DNA of 64,000 nt from Schistocephalus solidus (lineage: Eukaryota; Platyhelminthes; Cestoda; Diphyllobothriidea; Diphyllobothriidae). The stretch lies in the NCBI GenBank assembly GCA_017591395.1, contig WEDG01003397.1, positions 57,487-121,486 on the forward strand. Direction: 5' to 3'. Under the pieces are notes generated by a model. That model was not told the origin of the DNA. It did no database searches and saw only the letters and a program-made list of their open reading frames with translations. The first letter of the stretch is position 1. Every line of letters starts with the position of its first letter. Made by a program: the position numbers and the translations under genes. Shown one piece after another: positions 1 through 58,800 of this stretch.

Positions 1-230
1 AGAGGCGCAGGATCATTGTCCTCGCATCGCCGAACGCATCATCTGCGATGATTTTAAATGACATTATCTCTCATCCGACGGTGCCATAGTCCTCACGAGG
101 ATGGCCAGCCGCATGATTCGCGAATTGCTCGAACCACGGTTCTTCGGCTCCAGTCCATAATCGAGCGCAGTAATTTTCCCCATGTCTATTGAATGCCAAC
201 ACAGTTTGCCAGGCAGCAAAACATTACATA

Positions 231-380
231 CAAAGACCGGGGAGATGGGAACGGCCGTTTCTGGCCTACCGGCCGTCATCAGCCAGTCGTATCAAAATCC
301 AGGCGTTTCACCACCCGAGGCTTGAACTCGCGAGCTATTGATTAGAAGTTAAATGCTCTAACCATTGAGCCACGGGCTCG
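231..380 (-). repeat. tRNA-derived SINE, family S1
   Basis: Read on the minus strand it starts with a tRNA-like head (GAGCCCGTGGCTCAATGG, box A; a box B-like GTTCAAG segment) and runs into the S1 body with CTGATGA and GAAA. It matches the copies at 23851-24002 and 36806-36980. It is diverged, but its stems II and III carry paired substitutions (see findings). Confidence 0.75.
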
Positions 381-469
381 CTTTCTTGCCGGTTTAGATT
401 GGGAATAGGGTTGGCAGACTAAATAGGCATATGGGTAGTGCATTCGTGTACCCTTCGGTACTTTTTAGT

Positions 470-640
470 CGTGCCTCTAAGACGGGTCACGTGGTAGATA
501 TGCTGGGCCATTATGCGGGCTAAATGAGGCCTCGGTAGGCGTTATTCGGGCTGTCTACGCCCTGAATAATGCCACATCTGGAGGTGTGGTGGCACACCTG
601 TGCGCAGGCTCGCGCCTCCCTAGCTACCTGTGCCCAATCT
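470..640 (+). repeat. dispersed repeat family F1, 5' half
   Basis: It shares with 1735-2090 and 46915-47260 the order: a GGGCCACGTGGTAGAT-like block, a GGCAGGCGTTATTCGGG-like block, then GGTGTGGTGGCAC. The second half is decayed after about 640. No coding capacity is recognisable. From 640 to 1734 I see nothing beyond short ORFs without recognisable motifs. Confidence 0.55.
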
Positions 641-1734
641 CGGCTTCAAATGCCTGTCCCCACAGCACTTAGCACATATTCCACACTATAAACGACCTGA
701 CGCGCTTTTAATTAATCACGGTCCTCCTCTCAGGACGGAGCTTCAGGCTGCCAGCGTTCCTATCACATGTGGTCTCTATGGCACTCCCACTCAGTGTGAG
801 TGCCATACATCCACCCTTTCTTGTCGTGTTAAATTCTTGTCCTTTGTGCGCGGACCGGTGTTTGTGGTGGCACGTGTAGGCTATAGGGTTTTTACCAAGT
901 ACTGAAAGCAACGTTTCACCAGTTTGAAAGCTGGATCGCAAGGCACCTGACTCAACGAGTTTCACGTCTGGTGCCACATGCGGATGCCTGTTGTGCTCTG
1001 TTATGTTCACTACCTCCAGCAACCGCTAACCGTCGGACTTTGGGGCACCTCGACCTATTGCTAGCACCAGGGAATTTTTAATCAGTTTCTACTGTAACTA
1101 ACTTACAGCACGCAATCTACCGCATCTCTGATCCCTGTACAGCACTCATAAAAGGTGTGCTTCAGTTGATCGGCAACATGTTGTCTGTGCTTCCGTTTAC
1201 AAATCAACTCCATTCCTCAACAAGGTTGGAGAATGTGGTACCAGGTGTTGGTAGCCATCCGCTGCATTCTCAGGAGATAATCTGCCTCCACTGCTTCACG
1301 CTTCTGGTTTATCCTTCTACGCAGGTTGATTATGACTAGACAACCACCCTGCCTCCATGGCCAATCCACCAAAGGTCTTGTTTAGGTAATAGCGCACGAC
1401 ATGAACATACTGTTGAGCGATCGCATCGTGTTGCAACCACACCTGGCCACGTCCATGCTGGAACAACTTATTGCATTAGTTTATAATAGGACCGCTCTAA
1501 AGTCGGGGAAAATTCTTTGATTTTTGTAACATGCCCATCCAAAAAAAACGTCAGTTATTTTTGCTGCGATAGTACCAGTCCAGCCTATGACCTTCGGACC
1601 ATTCTGCTCTGGACTTGGATCTAACTGTGCGACTGTGATTTTTGAGCATTCTTGGCAGTCAGAATGCGAACTGCGTGAATTCGCCCTCCGTTAAAAGCCC
1701 CACTGTGCCAAAATTCCTGCCTTTGGTGCCCCCC

Positions 1735-2090
1735 TAAACGGGCCACGTGGTAGATGCGTTGGACCAACACGGGGGCCACATTAGGACACGGCAGGCGTTA
1801 TTCGGGTTTCGCTCCCATAACAAATGCCGAACATGGGAGGTGTGGTGACACGCCTAGGGGCGGCTTGGACTTAGGGGACCCAGCCGCGCCAGCCACCTGC
1901 GTCCTCTCCCGCCTCCGGTCTTCTTAACTCTGTCTTGACACCGGGCTCAGGTGGGGGAGGAGGAGAGAGTGCGGTAGATGCAGCGCAAGTCTACTATCAC
2001 TTTAAACTAAATCACGCGCAAGTCACCGTCCCTGCTCAACTTTCCCATGAGCATACGGAGGACATCGTCGGATTACGACGGTCGAACTGT
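1735..2090 (+). repeat. dispersed repeat family F1, near-complete copy
   Basis: This is the most complete copy of F1. Its blocks are CACGTGGTAGATGCG, GGCAGGCGTTATTCGGG, a G-rich GGTGTGGTG segment, TGTCTTGACACCGGG, GAGAGAGTGCGGTAGATGC, CAAGTCTACTATCAC and CGCGCAAGTCACCGTCC. It ends near CGGTCGAACTGTCG. The long ORF at 1935-2750 starts inside this repeat and shows no protein signature, so I do not call it a gene. Confidence 0.7.
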
Positions 2091-4320
2091 CGTGAACATT
2101 CCTTCGACAAATCATCAATCTCTCTTTTTTGGGCTTCTCTGTGTACTGTTTTGCTGAAAACCATAAGCGCTCACTTCGTCAGTGGCAGCGTGTATGATCC
2201 GAGGATAATGCCTGTTTTCGAATACTTCGGTCTAAAAGCCGAAGCTGATCGCTTTTGCCGAAACGTCCGGAACGTATTTCATCAAGGGCGTCTTGCACAT
2301 TTTGCTCCACCCCCTTTCACCCACGTCACTAACGCCGGTGCGTTGTTCTCTGTCTTCACTTCCGTCTTCGTGTCTTCGGCGATAGACCCTGCCCTCCCTA
2401 ATTATCGATCCATGTCGCAGCGCTGCCGTAAGCCACTGGACCAAACTTGTCAACGGGTTACTGGACAGGCATTCACCGAGTGGATTAAGGCGCACGCATG
2501 GGCAAAAGCACGACGCTCATTAACATATACGCCTGGAGCACGTATTCAGCTTATGGGACAGAGCGCGTCTGCGGCGTTAATTTGTTGTCTCGGAACTTTG
2601 CATTCAGCACGCGCTGTGTACGCATCGATCACATGCCCCCCCTCCCTCCATTCCTCAAGCAGGGCACTGGAAAACGGTAGTTTATTGCGAAATTCCAGGA
2701 TTAGGGTAACATTTCGCTTCGCAAAATGCAAGACAACCTGTGTTAGTTGAATGCGTTCTTACTCCCGTGTCCTACCGGAAGGCGAGGGGGGGGTGGCAGT
2801 GGTATATAACCGATTGCGACTTAGCGCTATTAGTATTCGTAATGTCTGACAAATTCGCCCGATCCATAGCCCTCTGCTAGTTCCAGGAGTATTTAAGGTG
2901 TAGCTCATCGGTGAACTATTGTGTACGATATACGTCTCCATATAGCAGTCTGGCTCTACATATGCAGTGATCGATTGGGCTGCATGTCATGGCGGCCTCT
3001 GTGCCCGAGCTTGGACGGTGTGCAATAGAGGGAAGAAAAATGATGTCGAGGTCAAGGACCCATTCCTCTTGGCGAAGCAGCGCGCACTGCCAGCCAGGAA
3101 TCTGGTGCGCAGGATTCTATCACAAGTTGCTAAACGTCGTCATCTGCTCGCCGACGGGATAATCTGGTCATTCTTTGGAGGCAGGACCACGCTCCAATTG
3201 GTCATTAGTGTGGCCTTTATGGCACCTCGCACATCTTGGAAACTGGTCGCCCGTATCGTGGTAGCCTGATCCACAAGGAGCGGACACCAGGAAGTGTGTG
3301 GTACTCGCTGACGGGCTTTTTTGTTTATTATCTCCCACTGCCAAAACACGATGGGCTAGGAAGGAAGAGAGAGAGAGAGCGAGAGTGAAGTAGATGCGGC
3401 ATAGGTCCACGTCAGTGTGAACAATTTACACGCCGGTCACTCCTGCGCCCATTCCATGAGGACTTCGCTATTTCCTGCGTCCGCCTGTGCATGTTAAAAA
3501 AGTTGTTTTTGAAATTCTTCAGCAAACCGTTCACGCTGTACTACTTTGCACTTTTTAGGAGAGCAGTTCCTCCCAAGAATCGAATTCTGAAGGAGAAAGG
3601 TAAAGTTTTATTTGATAATAGAATACTACTTTTTATTTTATTGGCACATATTTCTATTTCGTAGAACCTGATTTAACAGTTACCTATTCGCTTGATCTAG
3701 GCCTACCAGTCTTCAGCAGAAATCACTTGAATGCCTTCATCATTCTCCGACATTAACGTCCGTAGGGTACTCTGCAGCGCTTTTTTATCGTATCATATTA
3801 CTCACAAGCGTTAGAGTAGTTGGCTTTTACCTCAAAATTTCAGCTAACGTCTGACGAGGCAGCTCATATAGGAACAGGATAATGGGACCTGTTTCATTAT
3901 CCGATCAGCCGTCGGACATTGTTCTTTCTGGATGCTAAAACTGGGCGTTAAAAATCATTTGCCCAGTCTACAAACCAAGCGAAGAACCCGTACTGTTGTT
4001 GTGTGAGAGCTGGATTAAACCTGAAGCTTTGCCCAGTACTTGACAACATTGTTCTTTTCATGGTATCTTCACGGATTTTGATCTCCTTTCCCGTTTCACC
4101 AAGTCGGTTGCCAGCCTAACCTGGTGGTCTTAATGCTTAATACTACATAGTAGTGGTCTTCACCGTTTGGCTCACATTGCTTATGTTCAATAACGCGCAC
4201 TAATTTAATTTTTAATGGCCTATTAGTCTTCATACTTACCCAAAAACAGGACCTTCTCTTTCCAAGAAAACACGCTTCAAATACTTATTTTGCAGCAATT
4301 TAAGCCAGTTTCAGATTCGG
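2091..4320. other. non-coding stretch with a partial F1 copy
   Basis: Only short ORFs without recognisable domains are present. Positions about 3355-3460 hold a GA-rich tract followed by GTAGATGCGGCATAGGTC and a decayed end resembling the F1 second half. An early GCN2 exon (RWD domain) could be hidden here, but I could not recognise one. Confidence 0.4.
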
Positions 4321-4324
4321 TGAT

Positions 4325-4410
4325 GAACACTTACCGATCGCTAATAGAACTCACTTGTCCCGTACTGTCTTAGGTCTCACTGGCTAACCCGGCCACCAGC
4401 CGCACAACGG
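4325..4410 (+). repeat. M2 module
   Basis: It shares CCGATCGCTAAT, ACTCACTTGTCCCG and GCCACCAGCCGCAC with the modules at 12930, 36134 and 36665. It is followed directly by an S1 body in reverse orientation. Confidence 0.55.
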
Positions 4411-4429
4411 CTAGTAATATAATAAGCCG

Positions 4430-4530
4430 ATGCATATTGCCGGCAAAGACAAGGGAGACTGGAATGGTCATTTCTGGCTCATTAGCCGTCATCAGCCATT
4501 CCAGTCTCCCTTTGGCTTTGCCAGCAATCA
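4430..4530 (-). repeat. S1 SINE 3' body in a palindromic arrangement
   Basis: The S1 body lies on the minus strand. Its terminal segment is present at both ends in inverted orientation (about 4439-4468 and 4497-4528, each holding GGGAGACTGGAATGG or its complement). A hairpin with arms of about 30 bp therefore encloses the CTGATGA/GAAA core. Confidence 0.7.
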
Positions 4531-6210
4531 TACTCTGCTTCAGCTTCCAATTGTCTACTTGAAGAAGCATACAGCGTGATCCAAATCCATTGCCAAATTT
4601 AATGTTGACTTCTTGGTAGCGTAGCCGAACGTCAAATTTTCCCTACAAGGAAAGCCTACAGCATGTAGTTTTAAAACCCTAAGTGCAGGTAAATAACTTC
4701 AGGTCGGGGTCAAAGTTAATCGGGAAGCGAAATGGTTTTCTTGAAACCGAATGTTACCTTCTTTTCAAGCATAGCTTTTGAAGGCGTCATTTGCTACCCA
4801 ATGTATACAGGCAGGAATGTTGTTATATATGGACATCTACCTAGAGTTGCACTTACGCTACATATTGTATACTTTCCGTGTAGGGGAAACCATACGTTCC
4901 TCCGCTATTAGGACAACGGGATACAGAGCTCATAAACTTTTGCAGCGAACGTGGATTGCGTTGGATACCTCACAAGCAGCATCCATAAACGGGCATATAT
5001 TAGTCCGACCGTCGATTCTGTCGATGCCCAACGTGCGCTCCGCAGCAGGCTAGGTACAGGAACGTTGGTTGGTGTTTGAATTACGTTAAAGCGATGGTGT
5101 ACTTGCGCTGCACCGACCACACTCCCCCATCACTCACCTCTGCTCCATGCCAACAAAGACTCACGTAGATCGAAGGTGGTTGAGGGGGCATTGTTTGACA
5201 GAACTAAACAGCTAATCTACACGTGCCACACGCACTTCGCTCGCAATGTACCAGGTTTTCACAAAACAAGATGCTGTATGGATGAACATTTCGTGGTTTT
5301 AAAATATCGCATATTTTCTTTTAAACTAACCGACGCCCTTTCTTCAAATATAAATTTTGAGGATGACGTATTTTTCTACTAAATGTGTGCATGTAGGGAT
5401 GTTTTGTCTACGTTTTCCGTCCATTTGTATTTGACATTTTAAGTGTTTCGAAAGTAAATATGAAAAATCATACTACTTAAGTAGTTTACTTTTACCTAGT
5501 TTGCGTTTTGCACGCTGCCGGCAGGAGGTACATTGAACAGCCGCCAACCTCGCGTGACTAAAATATCCTAAGGTTATACTGCACGATAATTGATTTTACA
5601 AGTCCATCTACGTACTTCTTTCTTGCCAAATACGCCTTGCAAAATTTTGGTTAACATTACACGAAATTGGCCAGTCACAATATATCCTGCCGAAATATGA
5701 CTAAATGTTACCACACTACGGAACCGGATTCATACCCATTTCAATCGCCCCATTTACCGCCCTCCCCCCCCCATGCCCAGAGTATTTGCACAGTTTCGTG
5801 TGAACAGTCTAGAGGCCGAATAGGATGTTCCGAACTTAAGTGGAGTTGCCGCTTCCTTCGCACTTTTCGCCTTGTCCAACTTTGTTCCGGAATGCGGCCG
5901 TTTATTTCCCAAGGTCCTTCAGGCAAGCACACGTGACCGCTGCGCCGCACACGCGCAGTGTAGCAAGTATCGTCATTGTGCCGCGTGCACTGGACACTGC
6001 GCACCGCATTTTGATCGATTTTCTCGTCCTGCTGTTGCTCGCGCCTATGCGCTTCTTCCATTGGCTAATCGATAGTGGAAGTTCGACAACGAAACCGTCG
6101 CTTTTTCGCTCAGACAGACAAGAACGCCTTAGTCATATGTGTCAGCGGCAATTCTTAGCTTCCTCGCCGCCGTCCAGAGACATTCTTTTAGTCTGGTTTT
6201 TTTTGCTTTC
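4531..6210. other. stretch without a recognised gene
   Basis: Several short ORFs occur on both strands, none with a recognisable motif. The ORF from 5840 is low in complexity towards its end and overlaps the weak exon candidate at 6211. Confidence 0.4.
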
Positions 6211-6466
6211 GGCGTGGAACAGCGAAGTGACCCAGATGCAAGTGGACCGCCAACACCACCACCTCCACCAGTTTGAGGGAGGGACACACCTTCGCCCCAA
6301 AGGCGCCGCTCGAAACCACCAGCAGCAGCATATCTCAGCACCGGTGTCTTCGGTGGAGGCTGCGGAAGGATACCAGGCCTGTCCAATCGAACGTCACTGT
6401 GGCGTGGCGTCACTCGTCTTCGCTCGACCCAGGGCGAAACTGGCACCCCAGTGTGAGTTCTGGGCG
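6211..6466 (+). CDS. possible linker exon upstream of the pseudokinase domain
   Basis: The segment follows a T-rich tract and an AG. It reads a Gln/His/Pro-rich stretch in one frame and reaches a GTGAGT donor-like site near 6452. Low-complexity linkers are usual between the RWD and pseudokinase domains of GCN2. There is no domain match, and the phase to the exon at 6847 was not established. It may be non-coding. Confidence 0.22.
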
Positions 6467-6846
6467 ACCTGGTGAACGGTCTCGACATCGCTCAACCTCG
6501 GAGGACGTCGGCAACCAACTAGCTGCCGTTGGCGGTAGCACTATTAAGGCCATTCGCGGATGCTGTTCAGACGGGCCTCATCTCCTACCGTTAGTAGTTG
6601 TTTACACATTCTGAATGCATGTCGCTTTTTGATGTGCGCCTGGTTTATTTCTCCTGGCTTAAATTGTTCGATACTTCATTTGTGGGCATTTATGACGAAG
6701 CATGCTAGAGTAAGCTAGACAAATCACGGTCTTCCTTGCGTGTCCCACCCTATCTTTTATAAACTCGTTTTGTGTCTTTACTTACACGGTTCTCGCGAAA
6801 GCCATGATGGTAGTTACTGTGTGAATTTGATTTACGTCAATTTCAG

Positions 6847-52871
<46,025 letters not shown>

Positions 52872-55827
52872 TGTGTTTCTTCTTCCTTTAACCCTAATTG
52901 AACTTGACCGGTGAGTTTGCTGTCAGACGGACTAATCCGCGAATTCTAAGCTGCTCAGATAATTGTCACTCCTTATACTCTCATGATCAGTCAGCTGCCG
53001 TTGTTGATTAAGGTGGGGACCCTGTGGTCCAATCTACTCGGTAGAATGACGAGGTGCGTTATAAGGAGGGGGGGGGGGAGATTTATTACAGAGCGGGACG
53101 GACGACATAGGTGATTCTATTGGATTGTTTCTTCGGTCTGCATCCAGCAGATGTCATTTAGCTTTTATGTAGGAACCACTACTGGCTGCTTACACCCCGT
53201 CGAAATTGGTTTGGCGGCTGTTTTGTAGAGTGCGTCTGACTACACACCTTTCCGCTTAGTACTTGCAACTGAGGTTGTAGTCCTTTCGAATACTAAGGCG
53301 CTTGATATTTTCTGGCGCGTCATCCGGTGGCAGCTCGTTATAAGCTGCTCGGCTTCATATCGGCCCTCCACGCCAGGAAGGTGTGTCGGCGCCTCTGTGT
53401 TTTCGTTGCAACTGCCATGAGTGATTGTGGTCTTCCCGAAAGGCACCGGTTTCGGCGGTTCTGTTACCGCACCCTGACATAAGGAGGCACAGATATGGGA
53501 TTATCCCTTACGCGGTGAATCATCGTGGTGTTGAGCCATCTGCGAGACTGTGAATATAAGTCTGTCGAATGGTCTAGGAGCGAAGAAGAAAAAGAGCAGC
53601 AGCTCCCCTTCCTTGATGTCCTCGTCAAGCGAAATCTAAGCGGTGAAATTGAGGCGATGGTTTACAGGAAGAAAGAGAGTAAGGTACGCTTTATTGTGAA
53701 AGTAAATTTCCAAAACTTTCAGCAAAACATGTCCTCCTTTCACCGTGAATAAGGTTGGGCACACAAACAACACAACACCGGAAGATCACAAACAAATGGC
53801 CGAAGAATGCATATATTGACATCATGAAGAATCGTCCTTGAATGCATCTCAAATATCGACTTAATCGGACTTCTTTCGAAATGGTGCCAGCATCGAGCGC
53901 TGATGACCTCATTTTTGTTGTTTGAATAAACAACTACGGTTAAGATTAGGTATATAATGGGTGTGATAGACCAACCGACGTACATATTAGAGGATTCACG
54001 TGCGACTGTGGAACAGAAAAGATGGCGGCTGAATTTCAAAAGCCCACTAAGAACACCACACAACTCCTCAGGTTTCACAGCCGCCACCCTGTGGCTTACA
54101 AATGAAGTTGCGTGAGAATGCTCTTCAAACGGATTCAGACTTATTGCAGCAAGCCGTTGGAGAAAGTACATGAGGCCCGTTATCTTTCTGACTAATTTAT
54201 GCGGAAGGGCTAGCGGAAGGCGTTTATAATCCGATGTCTACGCGTTCGGCCGCGGAGGACCAAGATAGATATGCAATCAAAGATATGGCACGCTCTGCCA
54301 GCTGAGAAGCGACTGAGTGCATTGTTGTGTGACTAGGTTTTGGGCTTGCCCAAAGCTACCATGTGCAGCTGAGGGATGAAAATCAATGACCGGCAACATC
54401 CCAAAAAAACAGTCTGGGGTAGTGAATCACATCTTACACCAAAGCTCTCCTTGTACCTACCAATGGCAGTCTGCACGCGTGGTGGGAAAGTGCATACATA
54501 AGCTGGCGGGGTGTCGAACTGTCGCAAGTTTCTGCCCAGAGCTACGAAACGGGTCATTAGTTCAACTTCGCAGCCGTCTGGATAATTGCCCACGCCGGTA
54601 AGAAGATGAGCCGAAAATTGATTGAAGCTTGCTCCAGGGATGGGAGCTGAATCAATGAACGTATTGATTTGGCGCCTGCGTACACAGCCATGCGCAGCCA
54701 CCTCCAGATTTGTGTCGATGAGTTGGCTGCGCCCTATCTATAACTTGGCTGTTTTTTTTCTGCTGCTACCTCTGACGACGAACTTCTGCACACTCTAGAA
54801 AGCTCAGAATTCCGGATGCCCTATCGTCTAGCCCCTACGGCTCCTGTTAAACGAATGTTTGCCAATTTTAACTTTTATTCATAGACCGCACTCGATGACT
54901 GCTTTTTTGTGTTTCGCACGCAAGAAAAAAAGGTGAAGTTAATGCTGGCGGTTAAATGATATTTCCTGTGAAAAAAAGCGTCAATGAACCGGGGATGTAT
55001 AATGAGATAGTTTGGTGCGGAACTCCCGTGCAATTGTGATCTGGGGTTGCTAGAAAGGCGAGGGAGAACTGTTTCCGAGACTCTGAACCGGTAAGAGAGA
55101 AACGTGGATTTTTTTGCTGACTAGGATGCGTATTTTCTGTGCTGATAAGCGAAGATGGGGTTTTCTACGTCGGTGTCACTGATCTAAAATGGACAAGAGT
55201 GTAAATATTTATGCTTTTATGATGTCATTCATTTGATGAAGATGATAAAACGTTTCAAGGACGCATTCTAACTCTTTGCCCCCTCTCATGACTCAAAGTC
55301 AGTCGGCCGAGGCTGGTTCTCTCGACGACTGTCATGACAAAGAACGGTTAGTATGCTTTAGGTGTACTAGCCAGTGTCTTCAGGAACCTTTTAATACTCC
55401 TCATGCAGATGCTTAAAGAAGACAAAGCACGTAAAGTTCTAGTGATTAGAGCGTCGGAAATATTCACGCCTTGTCCTTGTTGCCTTCGGTTTGACTCCCA
55501 GCAAGGTCGCTGAGCTTTTTACAACGGGGTCAAATGACTGCCAAAGACACCAATTACTCAAAGCTGTATGTGATTATTTGTCGACAGATGGCTGGCAGTT
55601 CATAGGAAGTTGTGAGATGCTTGAAAACCTGGTGAAAATGCATCCATCGATCAGGTTGCGCTGCATACCGGTGCCGTTCCGCGTTGGGTCGCCATGCGAC
55701 GACCTACAAGGCGCAACGGTATGAGCACATCTTGCAATTGGATCGCTGGGAGCATTTCCACAATAATTAATACTTGAAGACGTTTTCACCGATGTGCACT
55801 TAAAAAGGTGTGGATAGCAGAAATCAC
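52872..55827. other. region between GCN2 and the satellite
   Basis: It holds one Penelope RT relic (53590-53757). A 122-residue minus-strand frame (54333-54701) has no motif I recognise. The tRNA-like GTGATTAGAGCGTCGG and GGTTTGACTCCCAGC at about 55440-55500 may be another decayed SINE. Confidence 0.5.
53590..53757 (+). pseudogene. Penelope-like RT fragment
   Basis: The frame reads QQLPFLDVLVKRNLSGEIEA then MVYRKKE, parallel to LPFLDVLVQRKTDG...SVYRKETYA of the element at 34785-36112. It then loses similarity at the segment shared with 7930-8030. Confidence 0.8.
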
Positions 55828-58800
55828 TCAAACCAATAAATCTAATGACGGTTTATCAACCAGCTTCTGCATAACAAACGTAACGAAGATGAAGTGCATT
55901 ACAGTTTGAATTTTCCCCGAGCGAGGTCACCGTTGAGGTAAGGTGTAAGGTCACAGTTAAGTATTGGGTTCGTTTTAAATTTTGGGGTTGGGGTGAGAGT
56001 TTAGGCTCGTTCTAAAACCAATAAATCTAATGACGGTTTATCAACCCGTTTCTGCATAACAAACGAAACGAAGATGAAGTGCATTACAGTTTGAAGTTGC
56101 CCCGAGCAGTGTCACCGTTGAGGTTAGGTGTATGGTCACAGTTAAGGATATATTTCCTTTTATATTTTGGGGTTTGGGTGAGAGTTTAGGCTCGTTCTAA
56201 AACCAATAAATCAAACCAATAAATCTAATGACGGTTTATCAACCCGTTTCTGCATAAGAAACGAAACGAAGATGAAGTGCATTACAGTTTGAATTTGCCC
56301 CGAGCAAGATCACGGTGTACATTAGGTGTAAGGTCACAGTTAAGGATAGGGTTCGTTTTAAATTTTGGGGTTTGGGTGAGAGTTTAGGCTCGTTCTAAAA
56401 CCAATAAATCAAACCAATAAATCTAATGACGGTTTATCAACCCGTTTCTGCATAACAAACGAAACGAAGATGAAGTGCATTACAGTTTGAAGTTGCCCCG
56501 AGCAGGGTCACCGTTGAGGTTAGGTGTATGGTCACAGTTAAGGATATATTTCCTTTTATATTTTGGGGTTTGGGTGAGAGTTTAGGCTGGTTCTTAAACC
56601 AATAAATCTAATGACGGTTTATCAACCCGTTTCTGCATAACAAACGAAACGAAGATGAATTGCATTACAGTTTGAATTTGCCCCGGGCAAGGTCACCGTT
56701 GAGGTTAGGTGTAAGGTCACAGGTAAGTATAGGGTTCGTTTTTAAATTTGGGGTTTGGGTGAGAGTTTAGGCTCGTTCTAAAACCAATAAATCTAATGAC
56801 GGTTTATCAACCCGTTTCTGCATAAGAAACGAAACGAAGATGAAGTGCATTACAGTTTGAATTTGCCTCGAGCAAGTTCACGGTGTAGACTAGGTGTAAG
56901 GTCACAGTTAAGGATAGGGTTCGTTTTAAATTTTGGGGTTTGGGTGAGAGTTTAGGCTCGTTCTAAAACCAATAAATCAAACCAATAAATCTAATGACGG
57001 TTTATCAACCCGTTTCTGCATAAGAAACGAAACGAAGATGAAGTGCATTACAGTTTGAATTTGCCCCGAGCAGTGTCACCGTTGAGGTTAGGTGTATGGT
57101 CACAGTTAAGGATATATTTCCTTTTATATTTTGGGGTTTGAGTGAGAGTTTAGGCTCGTTCTAAATCCAATAAATCAAACCAATAAATCTAATGACGGTT
57201 TATCAACCCGTTTCTGCATAAGAAACGAAACGAAGATGAAGTGCATTACAGTTTGAATTTGCCCCGAGCAAGATCACGGTGTACATTAGGTGTAAGGTCA
57301 CAGTTAAGGTTAGGGTTCGTTTTAAATTTTGGGGTTTGGGTGAGAGTTTAGGCTCGTTCTAAAACCAATAAATCAAACCAATAAATCTAATGACGGTTTA
57401 TCAACCCGTTTCTGCATAACAAACGAAACGAAGATGAAGTGCATTACAGTTTGAAGTTGCCCCGAGCAGTGTCACCGTTGAGGTTAGGTGTATGGTCACA
57501 GTTAAGGATATATTTCCTTTTATATTTTGGGGTTTCAGTGAGAGTTTAGGCTCGTTCTTAAACCAATAAATCAAACCAATAAATCTAATGACGGTTTATC
57601 AACCCGTTTCTGCATAAGAAACGAAACGAAGATGAAGTGCATTACAGTTTGAATTTGCCCCGAGCAAGATCACGGTGTACATTAGGTGTAAGGTCACAGT
57701 TAAGGATAGGGTTCGTTTTTAAATTTTGGGGTTTGGGTGAGAGTTTAGGCTCGTTATAAAACCAATAAATCAAACCAATAAATCTAATGACGGTTTATCA
57801 ACCCGTTTCTGCATAAGAAACGAAACGAAGATGAAGTGCATTACAGTTTGAAGTTGCCCCGAGCAGTGTCACCGTTGAGGTTAGGTGTATGGTCACAGTT
57901 AAGGATATATTTCCTTTTATAATTTGGGGTTTCAGTGAGAGTTTAGGCTCGTTCTAAAAACCAATAAATCAAAACCAATAAATCTAATGACGGTTTATCA
58001 ACCCGTTTCTGCATAAGAAACGAAACGAAGATGAAGTGCATTATAGTTTGAATTTGCCCCGAGCAAGATCACGGTGTACATTAGGTGTAAGGTCACAGTT
58101 AAGGATAGGGTTCGTTTTAAATTTTGGGGTTTGGGTGAGAGTTTAGGCTCGTTCTAAAACCAATAAATCAAACCAATAAATCTAATGACGGTTTATCAAC
58201 CCGTTTCTGCATAACAAACGAAACGAAGATGAAGGGCATTACAGTTTGAAGTTGCCCCGAGCAGTGTCACCGTTGAGGTTAGGTGTATGGTCACAGTTAA
58301 GGATATATTTCCTTTTATATTTTGGGGTTTCAGTGAGAGTTTAGGCTCGTTCTTAAACCAATAAATCAAACCAATAAATCTAATGACGGTTTATCAACCC
58401 GTTTCTGCATAAGAAACGAAACGAAGATGAAGTGCATTACAGTTTGAATTTGCCCCGAGCAAGATCACGGTGTACATTAGGTGTAAGGTCACAGTTAAGG
58501 ATAGGGTTCGTTTTAAATTTTGGGGTTTGGGTGAGAGTTTAGGCTCGTTATAAAACCAATAAATCAAACCAATAAATCTAATGACGGTTTATCAACCCGT
58601 TTCTGCATAAGAAACGAAACGAAGATGAAGTGCATTACAGTTTGAAGTTGCCCCGAGCAGTGTCACCGTTGAGGTTAGGTGTATGGTCACAGTTAAGGAT
58701 ATATTTCCTTTTATATTTTGGGGTTTCAGTGAGAGTTTAGGCTCGTTCTTAAACCAATAAATCAAACCAATAAATCTAATGACGGTTTATCAACCCGTTT

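Noticed and set aside
1935..2750. 271-residue open frame, one of the longest in the window
   Set aside because: It begins inside repeat F1, has no domain pattern, and its composition looks like random read-through.
5840..6475. 211-residue open frame
   Set aside because: No recognisable motif across its length; only its last part was kept as a weak exon candidate.
54333..54701. 122-residue minus-strand frame between GCN2 and the satellite
   Set aside because: No recognised motif or supporting splice or start context.
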